The notes under the pieces are model-generated. The model worked only from the letters and a program-made list of their open reading frames with translations. It had not been told where the DNA came from and searched no databases. A stretch of DNA of 64,000 bases from Chitinophaga deserti (GTDB taxonomy: Bacteria; Bacteroidota; Bacteroidia; Chitinophagales; Chitinophagaceae). The translations under genes and the position numbers were made by a program. The stretch covers positions 186,001-250,000 of the forward strand of contig NZ_QFFK01000008.1 of assembly GCF_003149455.1 (NCBI RefSeq). Reading direction: 5' to 3'. Shown piece after piece: positions 26,508-34,677 of this stretch; position 1 is the stretch's first letter, and each line of letters opens with the position of its first letter.

Positions 26508-27440
26508 ATGAAAATGAAAACATTATATAAAGTACTGCTAAGCGCCGCTATCGTAGGCAGCGTTGCATATGGCTGCAGAAAAGTGGAAGTGCAGGACGGG
26601 TATTTCGGTAATAATATCCGTTATAAAGATAAAATCATGACGCTCGAAACAGGGCGTGATGCCATGAAGGGCGATCTGTTGCTGGACCGCTCCACCGGGC
26701 CCATCTCCGTTGAACTCGCCGCCATCCGTAAATGGAATGGGCAGCCTGCACCGGAAATGCTCCAGCAGGTGGATGCCGTTGAATGGATCGATGAGTTCAC
26801 CGGCCAGGAAAAAACACTGGAAGAACTGGAGAAAAAGAAAAGAAAAGTGAAGCGCCCGGTGTTTGAGATCAGCAAGAATGATGGCCGTATCATCTTCCGC
26901 AAGGAAAGCTATACCATGGACTCATGCACCTACTTCATCGACGTGAAAGTATCCAACAGCGCTGGTACCCGCATCATCCAGAATGCCCTGGAAGTGAAAG
27001 TGGTGAAAGGCAATGATTACGAGTACCGTGATGACTATGCATGGATCGTATGCGCCGACTATGACTGGGATAACTGTTCGCCTTATTTTGATTCTATCAA
27101 TATCCAGTTCCAGAAAGTGGAATACATGGGCGAAGGCAATACGCTTACTTTCCAGTTCCTTGCACCGGACGGAACTGTAATCAATCCCAAATTGTTCCCC
27201 GAAGGCAGCAAGCAAAAAGGGAAACGCCTGGAGGACTTCACATTCGGTTACCGGAAGTTCGATGACCGCCTGGAGTACGATGTGGCATATCCCTTCAATA
27301 CTCAGGACCGTGAGTTTGAGTGGTGGGTACCCGGAGCTACTTTTGGCAAGAACGACCACTACGATATGTTCGCAGCGGTAAGATTTAAGTTCTTCCGGCC
27401 CGGCAACTGGAAGGTTACCTGGAAAGCTTTCTATCCCTGA
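26508..27440 (+). CDS. Surface lipoprotein of the SusCD operon, DUF5007-like
   Basis: The 310-residue lipoprotein has a lipobox cysteine near residue 23 (SVAYGCRK). It has no catalytic motif I recognise. A lysine- and glutamate-rich segment (TLEELEKKKRKVKRP) divides an N-terminal beta-rich part from a tryptophan-rich C-terminal half (EFEWWVPGATFGK, GNWKVTWKAFYP). Such proteins follow fasciclin genes in other Bacteroidota SusCD loci and, from memory, are classed as DUF5007. The position suggests a ligand-binding accessory. A strong terminator follows. Confidence 0.6.
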   Translation: MKMKTLYKVLLSAAIVGSVAYGCRKVEVQDGYFGNNIRYKDKIMTLETGRDAMKGDLLLDRSTGPISVELAAIRKWNGQPAPEMLQQVDAVEWIDEFTGQEKTLEELEKKKRKVKRPVFEISKNDGRIIFRKESYTMDSCTYFIDVKVSNSAGTRIIQNALEVKVVKGNDYEYRDDYAWIVCADYDWDNCSPYFDSINIQFQKVEYMGEGNTLTFQFLAPDGTVINPKLFPEGSKQKGKRLEDFTFGYRKFDDRLEYDVAYPFNTQDREFEWWVPGATFGKNDHYDMFAAVRFKFFRPGNWKVTWKAFYP

Positions 27441-27463
27441 TCGAAACCTGAACCATAGAAAAG

Positions 27464-27497
27464 AAGGGCGGTAGTAATACCGCCCTTTCTTTTTTTA
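27464..27497 (+). terminator. Terminator of the SusCD operon
   Basis: AAGGGCGGTA and TACCGCCCTT form a perfect 10-bp stem with a GTAA loop, followed by a long T run. Confidence 0.92.
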
Positions 27498-27510
27498 TGT
27501 AATACTATTT

Positions 27511-28236
27511 TTACTTTTTATTCGTCATGATCTTCTCTTTCATCAGGTTCATGAACCCCTCCCGGTAAGTATCCCCCACGGGCACCTTCTCATCTGTATG
27601 ATCAAGGTGAACCAGGTTGCCCTCTATCATCCTGATAAAGCTGGTTGCCAGCAGAAAGGATTTATGCGTGCGCACAAAGTCTGCAGCAGGCAGGCGTTCT
27701 TCGAGGTCTTTCATATTCAGAAGTGCGATGATCTTTTCACCATTGCGGGTATGGATCTTCACGTAGTTTTTCAGCCCTTCGATGAAAATGATATCCCGGA
27801 TATTAATCTTTATAAGTTTCCCTTTCTGCTCCGTTTTCACGAATACAAAATCACTCTCTTCCTTTGCTCCCGGGGGGACGGGTTGAATAAGGCTCAGTGC
27901 ACGCTGGGCGCCTTTAATGAACCGTGCAAAGGAAATAGGCTTCAGCAGGTAATCCACTACTTCGTTTTCGAAACCTTCCATGGCGTATTCACTGTAGGCC
28001 GTGGTGAGGATCACTTTACATTTTCCGTTGATGGCTTTAATAAAGTCGATACCGGTCATGGAAGGCATCTGCACATCGAGGAATATGAGGTCGATTTTAT
28101 GCTGATGCAGCACCTGCAGGCCCTCGAGCGGGTCGGTGGTGGAATATAGCAGGTTGAGGAAAGGCGTTTGTTTGATGTGATGTGTCAGCAGATCGATGGC
28201 ATGCTGCTCGTCATCGATGATAATACAGTTAATCAT
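27511..28236 (-). CDS. LytTR-family DNA-binding response regulator
   Basis: The 241-residue protein has a receiver domain (about 1-120) with the acidic IIDDEQ, the phosphoacceptor in LIFLDVQMPSMTG and the late lysine in LLKPISF. A LytTR DNA-binding domain follows (about 135-235, FIEGLKNYVKIHT and VRTHKSFL). It overlaps the kinase gene by 8 bp, so the two form one two-component system. It converges on the SusCD operon; control of that operon is possible but not shown. Confidence 0.94.
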   Translation of the reverse strand: MINCIIIDDEQHAIDLLTHHIKQTPFLNLLYSTTDPLEGLQVLHQHKIDLIFLDVQMPSMTGIDFIKAINGKCKVILTTAYSEYAMEGFENEVVDYLLKPISFARFIKGAQRALSLIQPVPPGAKEESDFVFVKTEQKGKLIKINIRDIIFIEGLKNYVKIHTRNGEKIIALLNMKDLEERLPAADFVRTHKSFLLATSFIRMIEGNLVHLDHTDEKVPVGDTYREGFMNLMKEKIMTNKK

Positions 28237-29329
28237 TTTTCGATAGTTGAATGATCAGTTCGGCAGTATAAAAATGTTCAGTTTCGTTGATGGTAAAGTT
28301 GTGTTTGCCCTGGTAAGTGAGCTGCAGGCGCTGCCGCACATTGTTCAGGCCTATGCTGGTAGAGAGCTCTTTGGGCCCTTGTTTCTTCTTGTTGCCGATA
28401 TAGAACCGGATGCGGTCGTTATCTGCTTCTGTACGGATTACGAGTGGGTTGGCGGGGTCCAGCAGGTCGCCATGCTTAAATGCATTCTCCACCAGCGTGA
28501 TAAGGATCAGCGGGGCAATGCGCGCAGCAGGATTACTAAGCTCTTCGCTGTACTGGATGCTTAGTTTATTATTGAACCGCATCTGGTTGATGCCGATCAC
28601 GTTCTTCATATGCGTTATCTCCTTGGTAAGCGCTACTTTCCCTTCAGCATCTTCCTCTTTCCCGAGGGCATACCGCATAATATCTGACAACAGCAGTACG
28701 GCGTTAGACACCTCTTCGCTCAGCGGAACTGTCTTGCTGTATATAAAGCTAAGGGAATTAAAAAGGAAGTGGGGATTGATCTGGTATTTGATGGCACTCA
28801 GCTCGGCGTCCATTTTTTGTTTCTCCAGTTCCTTCTGCAGCTTTTCCCTGCGGCTGAAGTGCATAAATACCGCCACTATGAAGGTGATGGCGAGGTTAAA
28901 GAGGAACGTGAAAGTAAGTGTAGCGAGGAAAACGATCATTTTATTGGCCGTCATAAACTTCACTACTTTCTCCTGGCCACCACGTACTTCATATACGGTT
29001 TTGGCATATTCATACAGGAGGGAATAGCCTGTTTTAGCGGCAAAGAGGAGTGCGGCTATGAGGAAGAACCTGCCCCAGTGGTTATCCTGCAACGCAGGCA
29101 GCCAGGCCAGAAAGATCAGTATATAATAGGTGATGGTGAATTCAATGCACGAACGGAAGATGGTGATCCAGACGCCGCCGAAGCGGTCGTAGGCGTTGTT
29201 GGTAAGGTCGGGGTCGAGGGTATAGATGAAAAGGAAGGTGAGGATATTCCAGATAAGGGAAATGGAAAAGAGAAGGAGGATCCTTTTCCATTCGGTTTTA
29301 AAAAATTGGCTGGTTTTGTCCAGGAGCAT
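28229..29329 (-). CDS. LytS-like sensor histidine kinase
   Basis: The 366-residue membrane kinase has four hydrophobic segments in the first 165 residues, a short coiled linker (REKLQKELEKQKMDAELSA), and a HisKA-7TM/LytS-type kinase core with INPHFLFNSLSFIYS and the N-box LVENAFKHGD. The G-box is short, as is usual in this family. It has no recognisable extracellular sensor domain, so the signal may be in the membrane or in a partner. Its partner is the overlapping LytTR regulator. Confidence 0.93.
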   Translation of the reverse strand: MLLDKTSQFFKTEWKRILLLFSISLIWNILTFLFIYTLDPDLTNNAYDRFGGVWITIFRSCIEFTITYYILIFLAWLPALQDNHWGRFFLIAALLFAAKTGYSLLYEYAKTVYEVRGGQEKVVKFMTANKMIVFLATLTFTFLFNLAITFIVAVFMHFSRREKLQKELEKQKMDAELSAIKYQINPHFLFNSLSFIYSKTVPLSEEVSNAVLLLSDIMRYALGKEEDAEGKVALTKEITHMKNVIGINQMRFNNKLSIQYSEELSNPAARIAPLILITLVENAFKHGDLLDPANPLVIRTEADNDRIRFYIGNKKKQGPKELSTSIGLNNVRQRLQLTYQGKHNFTINETEHFYTAELIIQLSKND

Positions 29330-29364
29330 GGGTGGAAGGTGTGCTTTCGTTCAAAAATAATGAA

Positions 29365-29409
29365 AATACCATTGCAAGCCTCCCGGTCAGGAAGGCCTGC
29401 AATGGTATT
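29365..29409 (-). terminator. Terminator-like hairpin after the beta-barrel receptor gene
   Basis: AATACCATTGCA and its exact 12-bp complement flank a partly paired loop. On the minus strand it is followed by a T-rich stretch, so it fits as terminator of the receptor gene ending at 29413. Confidence 0.7.
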
Positions 29410-29412
29410 GTA

Positions 29413-31584
29413 TTAGAATGTCTGCTGGGAATTGGTACGGCCTGCTTCGGACTCGATACTGTTTTTCCGGGCTTTAGCAGCTTTTACATTATTGTTTCCG
29501 AACCGGTAGTTAAAGGTCAGGTTCACGGCGCGGCTATCCATATTCATCCGGCCCAGGTTGTGGATGGTGGAATACTGCACTTTATACCGCATCTGGTTAG
29601 TGTTGAAGATGTCAACCGCCGCAAGTTTCAAGGATGCTTTGCCTTTCATAATGCTTTTGCTCAGCCCGAGGTCCACATTACCTTGTGTCTTCAGTACGGC
29701 ATAACCTGCCATGAGCGGCCCGCGGAAGTTACCGTTCACCTCAGCGGTGAAGCCTTTGGGCAGGGTAAAGGTGTTCTGGATATTGGCGAAAGCTGTCACG
29801 CTGTTTTTGTTATAGTCCATCCCGTCCAGCACGGTGCTGATCCCGAGGTAAAGACCGGTCACTGTAATGGTGGTGCGGATCTTGGGAGTGATGGGTTTCA
29901 CCCAAACCACGTTGGCGTAGGCCAGGTTAAAGTTGGTCTGGTTTGCAAAGCTCATCACCTGCACTTTGGTAACCGGATCCTGCCGGAAGGTCATGCTCAG
30001 GTTATCCGTCATCCGTGTAAATGCGATGGTGGTAAACAGCTGATATTTATGGCTCCAGGTTGCCTGTACTGCCTGTGAAAGCATGGGCATAATATCCGGA
30101 TTGCCTTCGCGGAGGGAGTATGCGTTCACGTAGGTGATGAATGGGTTCACGATATCGAGGCCGAAGCGGTTGATGCTCCTGCGGTAGCTGAAGCTGAACT
30201 GGTTTGTGGCGCTCATATTATAGGAAGCAGATGCGCTGGGGAACAGCTGCACGTAATCGCGCTCAAACTTCTTATCAATGGTTAAACTGTTGCCTTTTGC
30301 ATTGGTATGTTCCATCCGCAGCATGGCGTTGAACGACCATTTCTTCACTGTTTTACTTAGTCCGGCGTAGGCTGCGTTCACGTTTTCTTTATACACGAAG
30401 TGGTTCGTTTTGGTAGGGTCGTTGATCCATTTGCCTGCCGCCATGGTTTCCCAATGCATGTCATTATCGGTTTCCGTGAAGGTAGATTTAAGACCCGCTT
30501 CCAGCTTAAAGGCTTTGAACTGCTGGGTGTAATCAGCACTGAGGGAGTACAGGTCGATGCCGGATTCCGTGAAGTTGCGGATGTTGGTGGAAGAACCGAT
30601 CACGTCTTCTTTCAGGGAATAATACTGCCCGGCAAACTGATCGTCCCAGTCTTTACGGTGATTGAAATAGTCGGCATTAATGGTCAGTTCATTTTTATGC
30701 TTCTGGCTGGCCGTGCGGAAGTAAGCGTTCACACTGGGGTTCACCAGCGTTTGGGTGCCTGTTGCACCCTGCCGGAAGATGGAATCCGGGAGGGTGGTGT
30801 AGTTATCACCTTCGCGGGTACGGCGGTTAAACATGCTTTTTACCAGCACGCCGGCGGAGGATGTTTTCGACAGGTCGAAGTCGGCCCCGGCACGTACGTT
30901 GTGGGTGTTTTTATTCTCGCGGTTGTAATCGCTTTCCGTGAGCACATAACCATCGGGGTAAAAGCGGTCGTTGGTATTGTGCATAAAGGTTTTGGCATAG
31001 ATATGATCATACCCGCCGTAAAGGTTCACGCCTTTGCTGCGGTGGTTAAGGGTTACGCCCTCGGTGGTACGGGGATAGCGCCCGAAGCCGCCGGTGAGGG
31101 TAACAGTACCATTGGTGCCAAGATCTTTCGGTTTAAACAGTTTGATGTTGATGATGGCCCCGTCCTGCGCGTCGTATTTGGCGCTGGGCATGCTCATGAG
31201 CTCTATCTTGTCGATGTTGCTGCCCGCGGTGGAGGCCAGGAGGTTTTTGAGATCTTCCCCGCTCAGGCGGCTGGGGCGGCCGTCGATATAAACGGTAACC
31301 GGTTTGCCGTTGAGCTGGAGGTTGTGGTTATTGTCCGTCAATACGCCGGGAGATTTGGTGACCACATCCCAGGCGTTGGAGCCTGCTGCGGTCACCGATT
31401 TCCCTACGTTAACGGTCATCGTACCGCCCTGTACCGTAATGGGAGGAGTGGTGCTGGTTACCTCATGGGCTTTGAGCTGTTTTACGGACGGGGCGGGGAT
31501 GGAGTCTTTCTTTTGCTGCGCAATGGCGGAAGGAGCTGCTGAAAGGATTGATGCTGAGAAAATAACGGTTAAAATGGTTTGCAT
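29413..31584 (-). CDS. Outer membrane beta-barrel receptor, TonB-dependent-like (OMP_b-brl_3 type)
   Basis: The protein of about 723 residues has a signal peptide (ILTVIFSASILSAAPSAIAQ). A plug domain follows directly, without the carboxypeptidase-like domain (SNAWDVVTKSPGVLTDN, VYIDGRPSRLSGEDL), then a barrel with a C-terminal aromatic strand before an 18-residue basic tail. This is the architecture of the Bacteroidota outer membrane beta-barrel family 3. The ATG at 31584 is preferred over 31647 because it begins just before the signal peptide. It is close to a two-component system, but a hairpin separates the two units. Confidence 0.9.
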   Translation of the reverse strand: MQTILTVIFSASILSAAPSAIAQQKKDSIPAPSVKQLKAHEVTSTTPPITVQGGTMTVNVGKSVTAAGSNAWDVVTKSPGVLTDNNHNLQLNGKPVTVYIDGRPSRLSGEDLKNLLASTAGSNIDKIELMSMPSAKYDAQDGAIINIKLFKPKDLGTNGTVTLTGGFGRYPRTTEGVTLNHRSKGVNLYGGYDHIYAKTFMHNTNDRFYPDGYVLTESDYNRENKNTHNVRAGADFDLSKTSSAGVLVKSMFNRRTREGDNYTTLPDSIFRQGATGTQTLVNPSVNAYFRTASQKHKNELTINADYFNHRKDWDDQFAGQYYSLKEDVIGSSTNIRNFTESGIDLYSLSADYTQQFKAFKLEAGLKSTFTETDNDMHWETMAAGKWINDPTKTNHFVYKENVNAAYAGLSKTVKKWSFNAMLRMEHTNAKGNSLTIDKKFERDYVQLFPSASASYNMSATNQFSFSYRRSINRFGLDIVNPFITYVNAYSLREGNPDIMPMLSQAVQATWSHKYQLFTTIAFTRMTDNLSMTFRQDPVTKVQVMSFANQTNFNLAYANVVWVKPITPKIRTTITVTGLYLGISTVLDGMDYNKNSVTAFANIQNTFTLPKGFTAEVNGNFRGPLMAGYAVLKTQGNVDLGLSKSIMKGKASLKLAAVDIFNTNQMRYKVQYSTIHNLGRMNMDSRAVNLTFNYRFGNNNVKAAKARKNSIESEAGRTNSQQTF

Positions 31585-31710
31585 ACGCTGTGTTTGATGA
31601 TGCAAACTTATATCGGCGGCTTCCCGGCTTAAAATCCGATACACCAACAGGCGCTTTTACATGATGAACCCGGTTTGAAGTTGACGAATTATTACGCCCT
31701 CTTTGCCCAT

Positions 31711-31742
31711 AAAAAAAGCCACCCCTTAGTGGAGGGTGGCTT
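31711..31742 (-). terminator. Terminator of the TraB/GumN operon
   Basis: AAGCCACCC pairs with GGGTGGCTT. On the minus strand the stem is followed by seven T. Confidence 0.9.
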
Positions 31743-31762
31743 CCTATATTACAGAAAATCAA

Positions 31763-32632
31763 TTATTTAGTTACGGCTTCTACCTTGTAACCCTTCTTTT
31801 TCAGCAGGGCAATCACTCCCTGGTCGCCGCCGAGGTGCATGGCGCCAACTCCAAAAAAGGTGCTTTCTTTCCGCATGGCTTTATCCATCACGGGTATCCA
31901 GTTGCGGTTGCGGTTATACACCAGGATGTCTTCGTACCCCTTAAACTCGGGTGATTCGCCCAGCATGTCGTGCAGGGCTACAATGTCCTGCGCTTTATAG
32001 GATGTAATCAGGCGTTTGAACATGGCGCGCTGCTTCGGGATATCGCTGATATATTCCATAATCATCCGCGCTTCGAGGGAGTCGGGCATGTTATCGAATA
32101 CTTTGATCTGATCAGCGATGTCTTCCAGTCCTTCTACTGACTTATTGGAGAACTTAGCCAGTTCTACCAGCTTCTGCTCGTAGGATACCGAGGATCTGCA
32201 TTCCAGCATCTTAGGCAACATGAGGCTCAGCAATACCATGGGCTTCATCTTTTTAAAGTTGGCCACATCCATCTTCAGACTGTCGTTCATAAACTGCTGC
32301 AGCTTACGGTAGTCTGCCGGTTTAAATGCTTTTTCCAGGGTGTATTCCGGATCGTTGTTCTGTAAAAGCGGTCCCATGGTGAGGAACAGCTGCGGGTCGT
32401 CCATATCCACTTCCAAGTAAATGGTTTTGGAGTTTTGTACGGCTTTGTTCAGCTGGGAGGATAAGTTGAAGTCTTTTTCACAGATCAGGTGTACGGTGCC
32501 GTAGAGGTAAGAAGGCTGTGCCAGCCCGTTACCGGATACTTTATACAGGAGGGAATGCTGCGCCATGGAGGGCAAAGCGGCCGTCAGTATGGCAAGGAAA
32601 GCGAAGGTTTTTTTAAGCATGAAGCGGTTCAT
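31763..32632 (-). CDS. TraB/GumN family protein
   Basis: The 289-residue protein has a signal peptide (AFLAILTAALPSMAQ) and the TraB/GumN fold with the two conserved ends: SYLYGTVHLICEKD near residue 42, and the C-terminal GVGAMHLGGDQGVIALLKK with the paired GxxH motif. Proteins of this family are suspected metalloproteases related to TIKI, but the bacterial members lack proven function. It is the last gene of a four-gene minus-strand operon, starting 6 bp after the PLP-enzyme stop, and it is followed by a terminator. Confidence 0.88.
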   Translation of the reverse strand: MNRFMLKKTFAFLAILTAALPSMAQHSLLYKVSGNGLAQPSYLYGTVHLICEKDFNLSSQLNKAVQNSKTIYLEVDMDDPQLFLTMGPLLQNNDPEYTLEKAFKPADYRKLQQFMNDSLKMDVANFKKMKPMVLLSLMLPKMLECRSSVSYEQKLVELAKFSNKSVEGLEDIADQIKVFDNMPDSLEARMIMEYISDIPKQRAMFKRLITSYKAQDIVALHDMLGESPEFKGYEDILVYNRNRNWIPVMDKAMRKESTFFGVGAMHLGGDQGVIALLKKKGYKVEAVTK

Positions 32633-32638
32633 TTTAAG

Positions 32639-33697
32639 CTAGGTACGGGAATAATATTGAACGAGTTGTGCGGCGAGCATATCCAGATCATCTGGTGTAT
32701 GCAGCGCAGATAGTATAATACGGTTGATGCGGTCGCCCTGCGGATCGGGGTACGCAAAAGAAGAGATGAGCGTTTCGCGGGACAGCAGCCAGGTATACAC
32801 CTCCTCCGAAGCATCGTTCAGAACGAATACCGGCAGTCCATGCGGATTGGGCAGCTCATCTATGCCACCTGTCAGCCTTACCAGTGCGGTGATATTGCTG
32901 CGGAGGATGCGGAGCGCCTCCGTGTAAACTGGGCCGGCTTTGAGCCAGGTATATGCATTGGCGGGGATGATGGGAGTGCTGGCGGTAAACAGGGGTAGCC
33001 GGCGGATGGCGGCAATATCTGCCGCATGCCCTGCTACCATACCGCCTTCGAGGCTGTATGCCTTTGCCAGTGAAGCGGTGATCAGGTAACGGGCGCCTTC
33101 TGATGCCGGGAGGCTCCCGGCGATGCCTTCGCCCTGCTTCCCCAGTATGCCCAGCCCGTGGGAGTCATCGATCACCACGAGGGCTTTCCTGTGCAGGCGC
33201 GCCAGTGGTGAAAAGTCATGTACCTCACCCCGCAGCGGGTCCACGGCATCGGTGATGAGTACATTGGTATGATCAGGCTCGCGGTTGAGCAGGTCTACCG
33301 AGGTTTCCAGCCAATCGTTCCAATTACCTGCGGCCACGGTGCCCCCGGAGTAGCGCAGTGCAGGGTGAGCTCCTGGGGCATACAGCGGTGTACCTTTCGT
33401 GATGGCATAAGTAACCGCTGCCTGTGCGGAAAGGTAGCCAGATGAAAAGCAGGCGGCTGCCTGCTGGCCTGTATGCACCGCGAGCGCATGCTCCAGCTGT
33501 TCGTACAAACTGAGTTGCAGGTTGCCGATGCGGCTGCTGGGGTACACGCTCCCGAATTGCTCCTGGCCTTCCGTCAGCAGCTGCCGGTACACGGGAGAGG
33601 TATGCATGCCCAAGTACGAAAACCCGGAGAAGAATAAATGCTCCCGGCCGTCGCAAACTACGGTTCTGCCGGGCATACTATGTGTGATCCTGATCAT
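32639..33697 (-). CDS. AONS/BioF-like PLP-dependent fold-type I enzyme
   Basis: The 352-residue protein resembles alpha-oxoamine synthases (BioF, KBL): SGFSYLGMHTSP near residue 24, ACFSSGYLSAQAA near 86, the PLP-contact VIDDSHGLGILG near 175, and the Schiff-base lysine in TASLAKAYSLEGGMVAG near 210. It is shorter than BioF (about 385-390) because the N-terminal arm is missing. No other biotin gene is nearby, so a role in biotin is doubtful. It may condense an amino acid with an acyl-CoA, or act as an aminotransferase. It lies in an operon with a lipoprotein and a TraB/GumN protein. Confidence 0.8.
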   Translation of the reverse strand: MIRITHSMPGRTVVCDGREHLFFSGFSYLGMHTSPVYRQLLTEGQEQFGSVYPSSRIGNLQLSLYEQLEHALAVHTGQQAAACFSSGYLSAQAAVTYAITKGTPLYAPGAHPALRYSGGTVAAGNWNDWLETSVDLLNREPDHTNVLITDAVDPLRGEVHDFSPLARLHRKALVVIDDSHGLGILGKQGEGIAGSLPASEGARYLITASLAKAYSLEGGMVAGHAADIAAIRRLPLFTASTPIIPANAYTWLKAGPVYTEALRILRSNITALVRLTGGIDELPNPHGLPVFVLNDASEEVYTWLLSRETLISSFAYPDPQGDRINRIILSALHTPDDLDMLAAQLVQYYSRT

Positions 33698-33698
33698 G

Positions 33699-34115
33699 TT
33701 ATTGCTTCCGGGTACGAAGTATGAAATGATATTCGCCGGTATTCACTTTCATGTCAAACTCCTCTTCATTCAGCTTCACTACTTCCACCATATGCTCCGC
33801 GTTGCGCGATCCGTTAGCCCCGGTAATAGAAATAATCTTCCCGTTGCTGAGCAGGGAATACTTACCACTATCAGGCACACCGCTAATGGTGGCGATGAAA
33901 AGATCGTTGTCGAGGAACTGGTAATAGGCGTCGCTGTAATAGCCTTTTTTCAGATCTTCGGCCTGTGTGGCCTGCACATGGTTGTACGAGGTGCCAGCAG
34001 GAAGGGTAACGTCATATACCTTCCATTTTTTATGTTGCAGCAGCTCGTTCGTTTGGCCGTTGTTACATGCTGCCAGCAACAATAATGCGGCGGAATATAG
34101 GATCAGATGTTTCAT
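33699..34115 (-). CDS. Small lipoprotein of unknown function
   Basis: The 138-residue protein begins with a lipoprotein signal (LYSAALLLLAACNNG, Cys near residue 17). The mature part is predicted to be beta-rich (WKVYDVTLPAG, KYSLLSNGKIISI, HFILRTRKQ), like small lipocalin-type lipoproteins, but I cannot assign a family. It overlaps the DinB-like gene by 4 bp (ATGA) and ends 1 bp before the PLP-enzyme start, so it is firmly within the operon. Confidence 0.75.
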   Translation of the reverse strand: MKHLILYSAALLLLAACNNGQTNELLQHKKWKVYDVTLPAGTSYNHVQATQAEDLKKGYYSDAYYQFLDNDLFIATISGVPDSGKYSLLSNGKIISITGANGSRNAEHMVEVVKLNEEEFDMKVNTGEYHFILRTRKQ

Positions 34116-34639
34116 TTGCCGGCGGCTTTTTCCTGGTTATACTGCTGCGATTGCCCTACGGGAATGGAAAGGCTTTGCCATCCTTCCACACGCATGATTT
34201 TCCCGAGATACACAATCTGCCCTACGTGATAAGGATAGTGGGAGAGCTGCCGGTTTAGGGCATCTATCACTGTCAATGGCTCCGTGCGGATGAGTACGGT
34301 TTTGCTGAGATCTTCTTCCTGCAAACTGTCGATGGTGTTGATCAGGCAATCCCATCCTTTGTTCCACATAGCCAGCATATCGGCCATGGTGGCATTAGGT
34401 GCGTCGTCTATAAACTCCGCATCACGCTGGCGCCAGGTTTTTTCACCATCGGTGGTCAGGAAATCGGTGAAACGCGACAGCATATTCCCGCTCATATGTT
34501 TTACGATGATGTAAATATTGTTGGGCTCACCGGCAGGCTGCCAGTGTATCTGCTGATCGTTCAGCTGCGTAAAGGTTTTTTCCGCAAGTTCTTTGTAAGA
34601 GAGCAGTCGTTTCTTCGCACTGTCCAGGTAAAGTCTCAT
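34112..34639 (-). CDS. DinB-like four-helix protein (DUF1572 type)
   Basis: The 175-residue protein has the helical DinB-superfamily pattern with probable metal-binding histidines in IVKHMSGNMLSRF (near residue 47) and QLSHYPYHVGQIVYLGK (near 135-138). Members such as bacillithiol transferases use a metal-activated thiol cofactor; others are uncharacterised. It is the first gene of the four-gene operon, and the following lipoprotein gene overlaps its stop. Confidence 0.85.
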   Translation of the reverse strand: MRLYLDSAKKRLLSYKELAEKTFTQLNDQQIHWQPAGEPNNIYIIVKHMSGNMLSRFTDFLTTDGEKTWRQRDAEFIDDAPNATMADMLAMWNKGWDCLINTIDSLQEEDLSKTVLIRTEPLTVIDALNRQLSHYPYHVGQIVYLGKIMRVEGWQSLSIPVGQSQQYNQEKAAGK

Positions 34640-34677
34640 ACATCAGGATATTTTGTTGAAGGTTTAAATGTACGAAT

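Noticed and set aside
32639..33697. True biotin synthesis gene bioF
   Set aside because: It lacks the N-terminal arm and has no bio genes nearby, so only an AONS-like assignment is made.
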